Positions 1 to 8,511 of a stretch of DNA of 64,000 bases are shown here, one piece after another (the first letter of the stretch is position 1; each line of letters begins with the position of its first letter). The stretch is from Phyllobacterium bourgognense (GTDB lineage: Bacteria; Pseudomonadota; Alphaproteobacteria; Rhizobiales; Rhizobiaceae), in assembly GCF_003337575.1 (NCBI RefSeq), contig NZ_QPJM01000012.1, positions 62,001 to 126,000 on the forward strand, read 5' to 3'. The notes below the pieces were generated by a model. That model did no database searches, had not been told where the DNA came from, and was given only the letters and a program-made list of their open reading frames with translations. A program made the translations under genes and the position numbers.

Positions 1-894
1 ATGTACCGCACGGACCTGGCCGAAAAGGCCGGTGTCAAGATTTCGGAAAAGCCGACCTGGGACGAGATCGCCGACGCGGCGAAGAAGATGACGGACAAGT
101 CGACAGAGACTTACGGCATCTGCCTGCGTGGCAAAGCCGGCTGGGGCGAGAACATGGCGCTCCTGACCGCTATGTCGAATTCGTTTGGCGGACGCTGGTT
201 CGATGAAAAGTGGACCCCGCAGTTCGACCAGCCTGAATGGAAGAAGGCGCTGACCTTCTACGTCGACCTGATGAAGGAAGCCGGCCCTCCCGGAGCCTCG
301 TCCAACGGCTTCAATGAAAATCTCGCGCTGTTCCAGACCGGCAAATGCGGCATCTGGATCGATGCGACCGTGGCTGCGTCCTTCGTGACCAACCCGAAGG
401 ACTCCAAGGTTGCCGACAAGGTGGGCTATGCGCTGTTCCCGACGGGCGGCGTCGAAAACCATGGTAACTGGCTGTGGGCTTGGAACCTCGGCATTCCTGC
501 AGGCACAAAGAAGGCGGAAGCCGCACAGAAGTTCGTCTCCTGGGCGACCGACAAGGCCTATACGGAGCTTGTCGCAAGCAAGGAAGGCTGGGCCAACGTT
601 CCTCCGGGCACGCGCAAGTCGCTTTACGCCAATCCTGAATATGAGAAGGCCGCTCCCTTCGCCAAGATCACACTCGATGCAATGAATGCCGCGAATACCA
701 CCAAGCCGACTGTCAAGCCGGTGCCTTATACGGGTGGCCAGTTTGTCGCCATTCCCGAGTTCCAGGGTATCGGCACAGCTGTGGGTCAGCAGTTTTCGGC
801 GGCGCTTGCCGGCTCCATGAAGGTTGATCAAGCCTTGCAGAGTGCGCAAGCGCTCACGACTCGCGAGATGACCAAGGGCGGCTACATCAAGTAG
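1..894 (+). CDS. smoE: Polyol ABC transporter substrate-binding protein, C-terminal part (5' end outside window)
   Basis: The visible 297 residues match the C-terminal two thirds of a family 1 solute-binding protein of the SmoE type, which captures sorbitol, mannitol or related polyols in the periplasm for the membrane complex encoded next. The window opens inside the gene: these proteins are usually about 430-440 residues with an N-terminal signal peptide, and neither a signal peptide nor a ribosome binding site is visible, so the first ATG is internal. The assignment rests on the aromatic-rich lobe sequence (residues 160-166 read WLWAWNL) and on the two permease genes, ATPase gene and two polyol dehydrogenase genes that follow. 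The exact substrate is inferred from context. Confidence 0.88.
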   Translation: MYRTDLAEKAGVKISEKPTWDEIADAAKKMTDKSTETYGICLRGKAGWGENMALLTAMSNSFGGRWFDEKWTPQFDQPEWKKALTFYVDLMKEAGPPGASSNGFNENLALFQTGKCGIWIDATVAASFVTNPKDSKVADKVGYALFPTGGVENHGNWLWAWNLGIPAGTKKAEAAQKFVSWATDKAYTELVASKEGWANVPPGTRKSLYANPEYEKAAPFAKITLDAMNAANTTKPTVKPVPYTGGQFVAIPEFQGIGTAVGQQFSAALAGSMKVDQALQSAQALTTREMTKGGYIK

Positions 895-1000
895 AATCCC
901 CTTAGACATCCGGACGGCTTCATGACGCGAATGTCAGGGGCCGCCCGGGCCCTCTTGTTTGCATTCTCGCTTTTGATGATCGCTGTATTGGAACCTGACC

Positions 1001-1873
1001 ATGGCTACGCTTCAGACACGTGCAACCGCCCGTCTCATGATGTCGCCCGCCGTCATCCTCCTGTTTTTGTGGATGATCGTGCCGCTTGTCATGACGCTGT
1101 ATTTTTCGTTCCTGCGCTACAATTTGCTAATGCCGGGAACCGAGGAATTTATCGGCTTTCTCAATTATCAGTACTTTCTCACTGACCCGGCTTTCTTCAC
1201 TGCGCTCGGCAACACGCTCATGCTGGTCGGCGGCACCCTGCTGATCACGGTTATTGGCGGTATCTTGTTGGCGATCGTGCTGGACCAGCCATTCTGGGGT
1301 CAGGGTATCGTCCGGCTTCTGGTCATCGCGCCATTCTTCGTCATGCCGACTGTTTCGGCGCTCGTCTGGAAGAATATGCTGATGCATCCGGTCAACGGCC
1401 TGTTCGCGTGGATCGCCCGCTCGTTCGGGTTCCAGCCCATCGACTGGTTCGCCCAGCTCCCGCTGTTTTCGATCATTCTCATCGTCGCCTGGCAATGGCT
1501 GCCTTTCGCCACGCTGATCCTGCTGACCGCTTTGCAGTCGCTTGATGGCGAGCAGATCGAAGCCGCCGAGATGGACGGTGCAGGGGCGCTCTCGCGGTTT
1601 TTCTACCTGGTGCTGCCGCATATGTCGCGCGCCATCACCGTGGTTATCCTCATCCAGACCATCTTCCTGCTCAGCGTCTTTGCAGAGATTCTGGTGACGA
1701 CCAATGGCGGACCGGGCCTTCAAACGACGAATATCACCTATCTGATTTACGCGCAGGCGCTCCTGCAGTTCGACGTCGGCGGCGCTTCGGCTGGCGGTAT
1801 TGTCGCGGTGATCCTAGCCAATATCGTCGCCTTCTTCCTCATTCGCCTCATCGGCAAGAACCTCGAGAGGTAG
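1001..1873 (+). CDS. smoF: Polyol ABC transporter permease, MalF-like
   Basis: This 290-residue inner-membrane protein has about six hydrophobic segments, the first at residues 12-36. Near residue 190 it carries the EAA loop (EAAEMDGAGALSRFF) that docks on the ATPase. It is one of the two permease subunits of a carbohydrate uptake transporter (CUT1) and pairs with the next gene product. Family members of this size are normal. The 106-bp gap after the binding-protein gene is the longest in the operon; such a gap often lets the binding protein be made in excess. The start was chosen because the first transmembrane segment follows directly, although only a weak GGAA lies upstream. Confidence 0.92.
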   Translation: MATLQTRATARLMMSPAVILLFLWMIVPLVMTLYFSFLRYNLLMPGTEEFIGFLNYQYFLTDPAFFTALGNTLMLVGGTLLITVIGGILLAIVLDQPFWGQGIVRLLVIAPFFVMPTVSALVWKNMLMHPVNGLFAWIARSFGFQPIDWFAQLPLFSIILIVAWQWLPFATLILLTALQSLDGEQIEAAEMDGAGALSRFFYLVLPHMSRAITVVILIQTIFLLSVFAEILVTTNGGPGLQTTNITYLIYAQALLQFDVGGASAGGIVAVILANIVAFFLIRLIGKNLER

Positions 1874-1877
1874 AATC

Positions 1878-2708
1878 ATGGCCCGCTCAGTCACAACACA
1901 GCGGAAGCTGACATTCACCATCCTCGGTTGGGCTATCGGTCTGCTGATCTTCTTTCCGATCCTGTGGACGTTCCTGACCAGCTTCAAGACGGAAGGAACG
2001 GCGGTTGCAACGCCTCCGCAGTTCCTGTTCTTCGATTGGACCCTGGAAAACTACCATGAGGTGCAAAGCCGGTCCGACTATATGAAACACGTCACCAATT
2101 CCGTGGTCATCTCGGTCGGCTCGACACTGATAGGTCTGGCTCTCGCCATTCCCGCGGCATGGGCCATGGCGTTCTCACCAACAAAGCGCACCAAGGACGT
2201 CTTGATGTGGATGCTGTCCACCAAGATGATGCCGCCGGTCGGCGTTCTCGTTCCGCTATACTTGATCTTCCGCGATTGGGGGCTTCTGGACACGCGTCTT
2301 GGCCTCGTAGCAGTCCTGACCCTGATCAATCTGCCGATCATCGTGTGGATGCTCTACACCTACTTCAAGGAGATTCCGGGTGAAATCCTCGAAGCGGCGC
2401 GCATGGACGGCGCATCGCTGATGAAGGAGATCGTCTATGTGTTGACGCCGATGGCGGTGCCTGGGATCGCGTCGACCATGCTGCTCAATATCATTCTTGC
2501 ATGGAACGAGGCGTTCTGGACGCTGAACCTGACAGCCGCAAACGCTGCCCCGCTCACCGCCTTCATTGCGTCCTATTCCAGTCCCGAGGGCCTTTTCTGG
2601 GCCAAATTGTCGGCCGCATCCACCATGGCAATTGCACCGATCCTGGTCATGGGATGGTTCTCGCAAAAGCAGCTGGTACGCGGTCTGACCTTCGGCGCCG
2701 TGAAATAA
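1878..2708 (+). CDS. smoG: Polyol ABC transporter permease, MalG-like
   Basis: This is the second permease subunit, 276 residues with about six membrane segments and an EAA loop near residue 172 (EAARMDGASLMKEI). It starts 4 bp after the stop of the first permease, with AGAGG as ribosome binding site, so the two are translated together. With SmoF it forms the transmembrane channel through which the polyol delivered by the periplasmic binding protein enters the cytoplasm. Nothing is truncated or unusual. Confidence 0.93.
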   Translation: MARSVTTQRKLTFTILGWAIGLLIFFPILWTFLTSFKTEGTAVATPPQFLFFDWTLENYHEVQSRSDYMKHVTNSVVISVGSTLIGLALAIPAAWAMAFSPTKRTKDVLMWMLSTKMMPPVGVLVPLYLIFRDWGLLDTRLGLVAVLTLINLPIIVWMLYTYFKEIPGEILEAARMDGASLMKEIVYVLTPMAVPGIASTMLLNIILAWNEAFWTLNLTAANAAPLTAFIASYSSPEGLFWAKLSAASTMAIAPILVMGWFSQKQLVRGLTFGAVK

Positions 2709-2720
2709 GGGGGAAATATT

Positions 2721-3725
2721 ATGGGAAGCATTACACTCGAAAAAGTATCGAAGTCATTTGGAACCACAGCGGTGATTCCGGAAATCGACCTTGAAGTCGT
2801 TGATGGTGAATTCGTTGTCTTCGTCGGTCCTTCCGGCTGCGGCAAGTCCACTCTGTTGCGGATGATCGCGGGACTCGAAGATTTGAGCGGTGGCCGCATC
2901 GTCATCGATGGCAAGGACATGTCGAGCGAGGCGCCCGCAAAGCGCGGCCTCTCGATGGTATTCCAGTCCTACGCGCTTTATCCGCATATGAGCGTCTACG
3001 GCAACATCGCGTTTCCCCTGAAGATGGATGGTCAGGACAAGGCTGCAATCGACAAGAAGGTCAAGGACGCGGCGAATATCCTAAATCTCACCAATTATCT
3101 CGATCGTCGGCCCGGACAACTATCCGGCGGCCAGCGCCAGCGCGTCGCAATCGGCCGTGCAATCGTGCGCCAACCCAAGGCGTTTCTCTTCGACGAGCCA
3201 CTATCCAACCTTGATGCTGCACTTCGCGGCAACATGCGGCTGGAGATAAGCGATCTGCATCACCAGCTGAAAACGACGATGATTTATGTCACCCACGATC
3301 AGGTGGAGGCGATGACGATGGCCGACAAGATCGTCGTCTTGAATGCCGGACGTATCGAGCAGGTCGGATCGCCACTCGACCTTTACCGTAGCCCGAGGAA
3401 CGTTTTCGTTGCCGGGTTCATCGGCTCGCCGCGCATGAATCTGATCGAAGGACAGGAAGCCGCCAAGCAAAACGCGGTCACACTCGGCGTGCGACCGGAA
3501 CATGTCCGTATCTCGAAGACCGAGGGCGCCTGGAAGGGCACTGTGGGAGTGACGGAACACCTCGGCTCCGACACTTTCATCCACGTACAGGTCGATGGGG
3601 TAGGCAAGATCACCGTGCGGACCGATGGCGATTTCAGTACCGATTTCGGCCAGCAGGTCTACCTGACACCAGAGCCCGCGCGCCTGCATCGCTTTGATGC
3701 GAACGGCCAGGCAATTCCAAATTGA
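2721..3725 (+). CDS. smoK: Polyol ABC transporter ATP-binding protein, MalK/UgpC type
   Basis: This 334-residue ATPase energises the polyol importer. Walker A is at residues 36-44 (GPSGCGKST), the signature LSGGQ at 134-138 and Walker B with the catalytic glutamate at 154-160 (AFLFDEP). The D-loop SNLDA follows. Residues from about 235 onwards form the MalK-type TOBE/OB regulatory domain. A strong GGGGG ribosome binding site precedes the start 12 bp after the permease gene. Such ATPases can sometimes serve several CUT1 transporters; the tight operon makes the polyol system the main partner. Confidence 0.94.
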   Translation: MGSITLEKVSKSFGTTAVIPEIDLEVVDGEFVVFVGPSGCGKSTLLRMIAGLEDLSGGRIVIDGKDMSSEAPAKRGLSMVFQSYALYPHMSVYGNIAFPLKMDGQDKAAIDKKVKDAANILNLTNYLDRRPGQLSGGQRQRVAIGRAIVRQPKAFLFDEPLSNLDAALRGNMRLEISDLHHQLKTTMIYVTHDQVEAMTMADKIVVLNAGRIEQVGSPLDLYRSPRNVFVAGFIGSPRMNLIEGQEAAKQNAVTLGVRPEHVRISKTEGAWKGTVGVTEHLGSDTFIHVQVDGVGKITVRTDGDFSTDFGQQVYLTPEPARLHRFDANGQAIPN

Positions 3726-3737
3726 TGAGAAACTGAA

Positions 3738-4514
3738 ATGAACAGACTGGCAGGCAAGACGGCATTTATCACAGGCTCGGCACGGGGCATCGGGCGTTCG
3801 TTCGCCGAGGCCTATATACGTGAAGGTGCCGCGCATGTGGTGATCGCCGACATCAATCTGGAACGTGCGCAGGAGACCGCCAGGGAACTTGGCAGACAGG
3901 CGCATGCCGTCCGCCTTGATGTTACAGATCAAGCCTCGATTGATGCCGCCGTGAAGGAAACCGTCGACAAGTTTGGCGGCATTGACGTGCTGATCAACAA
4001 TGCCGCTTTGTTCGATCTGGCACCGATCGTCGAAATCACCCGCGAAAGCTACGAGAAGCTGTTCGCGGTCAATTTCTCCGGCACGCTGTTCACCTTGCAA
4101 GCTGTCGCCAAAGCCATGATCGCACGCGGCAAGGGCGGCAAGATCATCAATATGGCAAGTCAGGCAGGGCGTCGCGGTGAGCCACTTGTGGCGATTTACT
4201 GCGCTACCAAGGCTGCGGTGATCAGCCTGACCCAGTCCGCCGGCCTGAACCTCATAGAACACGGCATCAATGTGAACGCGATTGCTCCCGGCGTGGTCGA
4301 TGGCGAGCACTGGGAAGGCGTCGATGCCCTCTTTGCCAAGTATGAGAACAGGCCGCGCGGCGAGAAGAAGCGCCTCGTCGGTGAGGCCGTGCCCTACGGC
4401 CGGATGGGCACCGCCGAAGATCTGACTGGCATGGCGATTTTCCTCGCAAGCAGCGAGAGCGATTACATCGTCGCGCAGACCTACAATGTCGACGGCGGCA
4501 ACTGGATGAGCTGA
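3738..4514 (+). CDS. smoS: Sorbitol dehydrogenase, short-chain dehydrogenase family
   Basis: A classical SDR of 258 residues. The NAD-binding motif TGSARGIG is at 12-19, the NNAA motif at 87-90 and the catalytic triad is S141, Y154 and K158 (YCATK). The overall sequence resembles the L-iditol 2-dehydrogenase / sorbitol dehydrogenase SmoS (PolS) of Rhodobacter and rhizobia, which oxidises D-sorbitol to D-fructose and galactitol to D-tagatose with NAD. It lies 12 bp after the ATPase gene and before mannitol dehydrogenase, as in other smo operons. Substrate range is inferred from family and context. Confidence 0.9.
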   Translation: MNRLAGKTAFITGSARGIGRSFAEAYIREGAAHVVIADINLERAQETARELGRQAHAVRLDVTDQASIDAAVKETVDKFGGIDVLINNAALFDLAPIVEITRESYEKLFAVNFSGTLFTLQAVAKAMIARGKGGKIINMASQAGRRGEPLVAIYCATKAAVISLTQSAGLNLIEHGINVNAIAPGVVDGEHWEGVDALFAKYENRPRGEKKRLVGEAVPYGRMGTAEDLTGMAIFLASSESDYIVAQTYNVDGGNWMS

Positions 4515-4570
4515 CGTTTCCGCAGCGCTGAACGGCGCATGCAACTATAAGAATAGAAGGGTTAGGCCCG

Positions 4571-6049
4571 ATGACTGTAAAACTCTCGAAAGCGGCGCTG
4601 CAGAACCTGCCGGAGAATGTTGGGGTTCCCGGCTATAGCCAGTCCGACTTGAAGGCCGGGATCATTCACTTCGGCATCGGCAATTTCCACCGTGCACATC
4701 AGGCGGTCTATCTCGATGCGCTGTTCAACGCGGGGACAGATCATGAATGGGGGCTTGTCGGTGCAGGTGTGCTTGCCTCCGATGAGGTCATGCGGCAGAA
4801 GCTCAAGGAGCAGGATTGGCTGACCACGGTCGTCGAACAGGACAGCGGACACCGGGTTGCCCATGTCACGTCGTCGATGATTGATTATCTGCAGCCCGGC
4901 GACAGCGCCAACACCATCGCCCGACTTGCGGATCCCGAAATCCGCATCGTTTCGATGACCATCACCGAGGGCGGCTATTTCATCGATCCGGCTTCGGGTG
5001 TTTTCAATCCGCAGCATCCTGCAATCGTGGCCGATGCAGCCGACATCGCAAATCCGAAAACAGTGTTTGGCCTGATCCTCGCGGGCCTCATTCGCCGCCG
5101 CAACGAAGGCACCGCGCCGTTCACGGTCATGTCCTGCGATAATATTCCAGGCAATGGCCATGTAACCAGCGATGCCGTCAGTGGATTGGCCGCACTAGTC
5201 GATGCGAATCTGGCCGAATGGATCAGGCATAACGTTGCGTTCCCCAACAGCATGGTCGATCGTATCACGCCTGCGACCACCGATCGCGAGCGCAATCTCC
5301 TGGCGACGGATTTCGGCATAGATGATAATTGGCCGGTTTTCTGCGAGCCATTCAAGCAATGGGTGCTGGAAGATCATTTCCCTACGGGGCGGCCGGCGCT
5401 TGAAAAAGTTGGCGTTACCTTCGTCAAGGACGTCGCACCTTATGAGCTGATGAAAATCCGCATCCTCAATGGTGGTCACGCGGCGATTGCCTATCCCGCA
5501 GCTTTGATGGATATTCATTTTGTCCACGAGGCCATGGAAGAACCATTGATTCGCGAATTTTTGACCAAACTTGAGCGGGAGGAGATCATTCCGGTCCTGC
5601 CGCCCGTACCCGATATGCCGTTCGAGGACTATTTCGACCTCATCATACGGCGTTTCTCCAATCCGAAGATCGGCGATACGATCCAGCGCCTCTGTCAGGA
5701 CGGCTCCAATCGCCAGCCGAAGTTTATTCTGCCGACGACTGCCGACCGGCTGAAAGCTGGCAAGAGCGTCACCGGCCTGTCGCTGGTTTCGGCGCTTTGG
5801 TGCCGCTTCTGCGCAGGGACGACCGATACAGGCAAGCCAACGAACTATCTTGATGCCAGCGCTGAACGCTTGAAAGTTGAAGCCTTGAAAGCCAAGTACG
5901 ATCCGAAAGCATTCCTCGCAATGACCGATATTTTCGGAGAGGTCGGCACATCGCCGATTTTCGCCGAATCGTTCTCGCGGATCCTGCGGACACTCTGGGA
6001 CAAGGGGGCTCGAGAGACCCTCAGGCTCTATCTGGATGACAAGCTTTGA
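4571..6049 (+). CDS. mtlK: Mannitol 2-dehydrogenase (long-chain polyol dehydrogenase)
   Basis: A 492-residue member of the polyol-specific long-chain dehydrogenase family, which oxidises D-mannitol to D-fructose, and often D-arabitol to D-xylulose, with NAD. The dinucleotide fold begins near residue 33 (FGIGNFHRAH). The residues known as catalytic in the Pseudomonas enzyme are found at the same numbers: N191 (in CDNIPGNG), K295, N300 and H303 (KIRILNGGH). The length is typical. An AGAAGGG motif precedes the start by about 10 bp. Its stop overlaps the TTG start of the next gene in TTGA, implying translational coupling. Confidence 0.94.
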   Translation: MTVKLSKAALQNLPENVGVPGYSQSDLKAGIIHFGIGNFHRAHQAVYLDALFNAGTDHEWGLVGAGVLASDEVMRQKLKEQDWLTTVVEQDSGHRVAHVTSSMIDYLQPGDSANTIARLADPEIRIVSMTITEGGYFIDPASGVFNPQHPAIVADAADIANPKTVFGLILAGLIRRRNEGTAPFTVMSCDNIPGNGHVTSDAVSGLAALVDANLAEWIRHNVAFPNSMVDRITPATTDRERNLLATDFGIDDNWPVFCEPFKQWVLEDHFPTGRPALEKVGVTFVKDVAPYELMKIRILNGGHAAIAYPAALMDIHFVHEAMEEPLIREFLTKLEREEIIPVLPPVPDMPFEDYFDLIIRRFSNPKIGDTIQRLCQDGSNRQPKFILPTTADRLKAGKSVTGLSLVSALWCRFCAGTTDTGKPTNYLDASAERLKVEALKAKYDPKAFLAMTDIFGEVGTSPIFAESFSRILRTLWDKGARETLRLYLDDKL

Positions 6050-6732
6050 CGACAGCGAAACCCGATCTTGTCATATTCGACTGCGACGGTGTTCTCGTTG
6101 ACAGCGAACCGATTTCCATTGCTGTCCTGCTCGACATGATCGCCAAGAACGGCACCCATATGTCGGAGGATGACGCCTATGATCGCTTCCTCGGGCGCAG
6201 TATGACGACGATCAGCAAGGTCCTGCATGAAGAGTACGGTTTTGCTGCAAGCGAGGCGGATCTCGACGAGATGCGGGCCAATCTCTTCGCTCGCTTCGAA
6301 CTCGATCTGAAGCCAATACCTGGTATCGCCGAGACTCTGCGCAAACTTGATGTGCCGCGCTGCGTGGCATCATCAAGCCAGCCCGATCGCATTCGCCTGT
6401 CCTTGAAATTGACGGGATTGCTCGATCTTCTGGATCCGCATATTTTTAGCGCCACGATGGTCAAACATGGCAAACCCGCACCGGATCTTTTTCTGTTGGC
6501 TGCGAAAACGATGAGGGTCGAACCGAAGGACTGCCTCGTGATTGAGGATAGCCCGGCCGGAATCGAAGCGGCCAAGAGTGCCGGCATGCGGGTCTTTGCT
6601 TTCACAGGCGGTACGCATTCGCGCGGCGGACGGCTCGAGGCTGCACTTGCGTCCCGCAAGCCAGACCGTATATTCAGCGACATGTTGGAGTTGCCGGGCT
6701 TGCTCACGCAGGCCACACCGAAAGTTCGTTGA
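6046..6732 (+). CDS. HAD-superfamily sugar phosphatase / beta-phosphoglucomutase-like
   Basis: A 228-residue HAD hydrolase of subfamily IA. The nucleophile motif is DCDGVLVDS with D12 and D14. The second motif is in VASSSQ, the lysine is in HGKPAPDLF, and the acidic metal motif is VIEDSPAGIEAA. A cap of the phosphoglucomutase/YniC type sits after the first motif. The start is TTG, overlapping the mtlK stop by 4 bp, since no in-frame ATG precedes the DxD motif. It probably dephosphorylates a sugar or polyol phosphate, perhaps a dead-end product of the pathway. This role is inferred from position only. Confidence 0.85.
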   Translation: MTTAKPDLVIFDCDGVLVDSEPISIAVLLDMIAKNGTHMSEDDAYDRFLGRSMTTISKVLHEEYGFAASEADLDEMRANLFARFELDLKPIPGIAETLRKLDVPRCVASSSQPDRIRLSLKLTGLLDLLDPHIFSATMVKHGKPAPDLFLLAAKTMRVEPKDCLVIEDSPAGIEAAKSAGMRVFAFTGGTHSRGGRLEAALASRKPDRIFSDMLELPGLLTQATPKVR

Positions 6733-8315
6733 TGCCGGAATATCTCTGTGCTGTAGATGTCGGGACAGGTAGCGCGCGTGCGGGCATTCTCGATGCCAGT
6801 GGAAAACTCCTGGGTCGCGTCGAACATCCAATCCTGATGAACCAGCCGCTTGCCGGTCATGCAGAGCATGATTCGGAAGACATATGGCGATCCGTCTGTA
6901 TCGCCGTACAAGGCGCCGTCGCCGCCTCCAAGGTCGATCCCTCTCATGTCGTTGGCATTAGTTTTGACGCCACCTGTTCCCTCGTCGTTCGAGATGGAGA
7001 AGGCAGTCCGCTGACTGTCTCGACATCCGGCGACAAACGCTGGGATACAATCGTCTGGCTCGATCACCGCGCGCTGGATGAAGCGGATGAATGCACGGCG
7101 ACCGGCCACAAAGTGCTGAGTTATCTCGGCGGCGTCATGTCGCCGGAAATGCAGACGCCGAAGCTGATGTGGCTGAAGCGCCATCTGCCGGAGACATGGA
7201 ACAAAGCCGGCTATTTCTTCGACCTTGCCGACTATCTGAGCTGGAAAGCATCGGGTTCGCTGGCTCGTTCGCAATGCACGCTGACCTGCAAATGGACTTA
7301 CCTTGCACATGAGCTGGAAGGCTGGCAGCCGGATTATCTTGAAACCATCGGCCTCGACGATCTGGCCCTGCGCGGCAATCTGCCCGAGCGTGCCAGTCCC
7401 GTGGGGACGGATGTCGGGCGGCTGACGCCTGAAGCTGCTAAGGCTCTCGGATTGACCACTTCCTGCCACGTCGGAGCAGGGTTGATCGATGCCTACGCCG
7501 GCGCGCTCGGCGTACTTGGCGGCTTTGCCGGCGATCTGTCGCAAATCGATCGCCACCTTGCGCTGATCGCTGGTACATCGAGCTGCCTTATGGCGCTGTC
7601 GCAGGAGCCGATCTCATTCAGCGGCGGCTGGGGGCCGTATTATGGCGTTGCTCTGCCGGATTGCTGGCTCAGCGAAGGCGGGCAGTCCGTGACCGGGGCA
7701 TTGCTGGACCATATCACCCGCTGGCATGGAGCAGTCGGTGATCCGAACGCTGCCGTGCACAGGAAAATCACCGAACGGATCATGGAACTACGCGAGAGGG
7801 ACGGGCCAGACCTTGCCAGCCGCCTGCACGTTCTTCCGGATTTCCATGGCAACCGCTCGCCGCTCGCTGATCCGCACGCGGTGGGTGTGATCAGCGGTCT
7901 CACACTGGATGCATCATTCGACAGCCTCTGCCGCCTTTACTGGCGCACCTGCGTCGGGATTGCGCTGGGTGTCCGGCACATTCTCGATGCACTCAATGAC
8001 AAGGGCTATGCCATCGATACGATGCATGTAACAGGCGGTCACACCAAAAGTCCGCTCCTGATGGAGCTTTATGCGGATGCTACCGGCTGCACTGTCATTA
8101 CGTCGGCAGCCGAAGATGCCGTACTGCTCGGCACGGCCATGGTCGCTGCGACGGCGGCCGGCCTCTATCCCGACTTGCCTTCCGCCTGCATTGCCATGAA
8201 ACAGGGCGGCCGGCCGCGCCAACCTGACCCGGCGGCTCGGGCTCGCCTCGACAGGGATTACCGCATTTTCCTTGAGATGCATGCCCAGCGCAAAGTGCTG
8301 GATTCGCTGCAGTAA
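6732..8315 (+). CDS. FGGY-family pentulose kinase, ribulokinase-like
   Basis: A 527-residue carbohydrate kinase with the two actin-like ATPase lobes of the FGGY family. The first phosphate motif is at residues 8-15 (VDVGTGSA), WLDHRA near 110 is typical of the D-ribulokinase/ribitol-kinase branch, and the glycine-rich adenosine motif TGGHTKSPL is near residue 437. It begins with ATG overlapping the HAD stop (TGATG) and ends the operon. With the arabitol activity usual for MtlK-type enzymes it could phosphorylate D-ribulose or D-xylulose and feed the pentose phosphate pathway. Which pentulose it uses cannot be read from sequence; a dedicated xylB lies elsewhere in this window. Confidence 0.85.
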   Translation: MPEYLCAVDVGTGSARAGILDASGKLLGRVEHPILMNQPLAGHAEHDSEDIWRSVCIAVQGAVAASKVDPSHVVGISFDATCSLVVRDGEGSPLTVSTSGDKRWDTIVWLDHRALDEADECTATGHKVLSYLGGVMSPEMQTPKLMWLKRHLPETWNKAGYFFDLADYLSWKASGSLARSQCTLTCKWTYLAHELEGWQPDYLETIGLDDLALRGNLPERASPVGTDVGRLTPEAAKALGLTTSCHVGAGLIDAYAGALGVLGGFAGDLSQIDRHLALIAGTSSCLMALSQEPISFSGGWGPYYGVALPDCWLSEGGQSVTGALLDHITRWHGAVGDPNAAVHRKITERIMELRERDGPDLASRLHVLPDFHGNRSPLADPHAVGVISGLTLDASFDSLCRLYWRTCVGIALGVRHILDALNDKGYAIDTMHVTGGHTKSPLLMELYADATGCTVITSAAEDAVLLGTAMVAATAAGLYPDLPSACIAMKQGGRPRQPDPAARARLDRDYRIFLEMHAQRKVLDSLQ

Positions 8316-8337
8316 TTATTGAGGAAGGTTCATTGCG

Positions 8338-8493
8338 ATTGTGCGTGGTTCGCCCTTCGACAAGCTCAGGATGGGGCTCACCATGAGGGAGGTAGTAGTT
8401 TCGCAAGGATAATCGCATTTGTTGCAATTCTTGGTATCCTCAGTGCAGACAACCCACCTCCCTCATGGTGAGCCCCGTCGAACCACGCACAAT
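8338..8493. repeat. Palindromic intergenic repeat, copy A
   Basis: The 196 bp between the convergent FGGY kinase and polA genes are almost filled by an inverted repeat. The outer arms read ATTGTGCGTGGTTCG on the left and its exact complement on the right; inside these, CTCACCATGAGGGAGGT pairs with ACCTCCCTCATGGTGAG. The left arm of this copy has an extra 'cccttcgacaagctcaggatgg' type insertion that partly repeats the arm. Related copies lie at 11833-11959 and 39911-40042. In RNA it would form a long hairpin and may end both converging transcripts. Confidence 0.85.
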
Positions 8494-8511
8494 AATCATG
8501 CAGCGCATGGA

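Noticed and set aside
3201-4544. A 447-codon minus-strand frame antisense to smoK and smoS
   Set aside because: It runs across two well-supported genes with clear catalytic motifs and shows no family resemblance itself.
8338-8493. Palindromic repeats considered as CRISPR-related
   Set aside because: There is no array of short direct repeats with regular spacers and no cas gene anywhere in the window.
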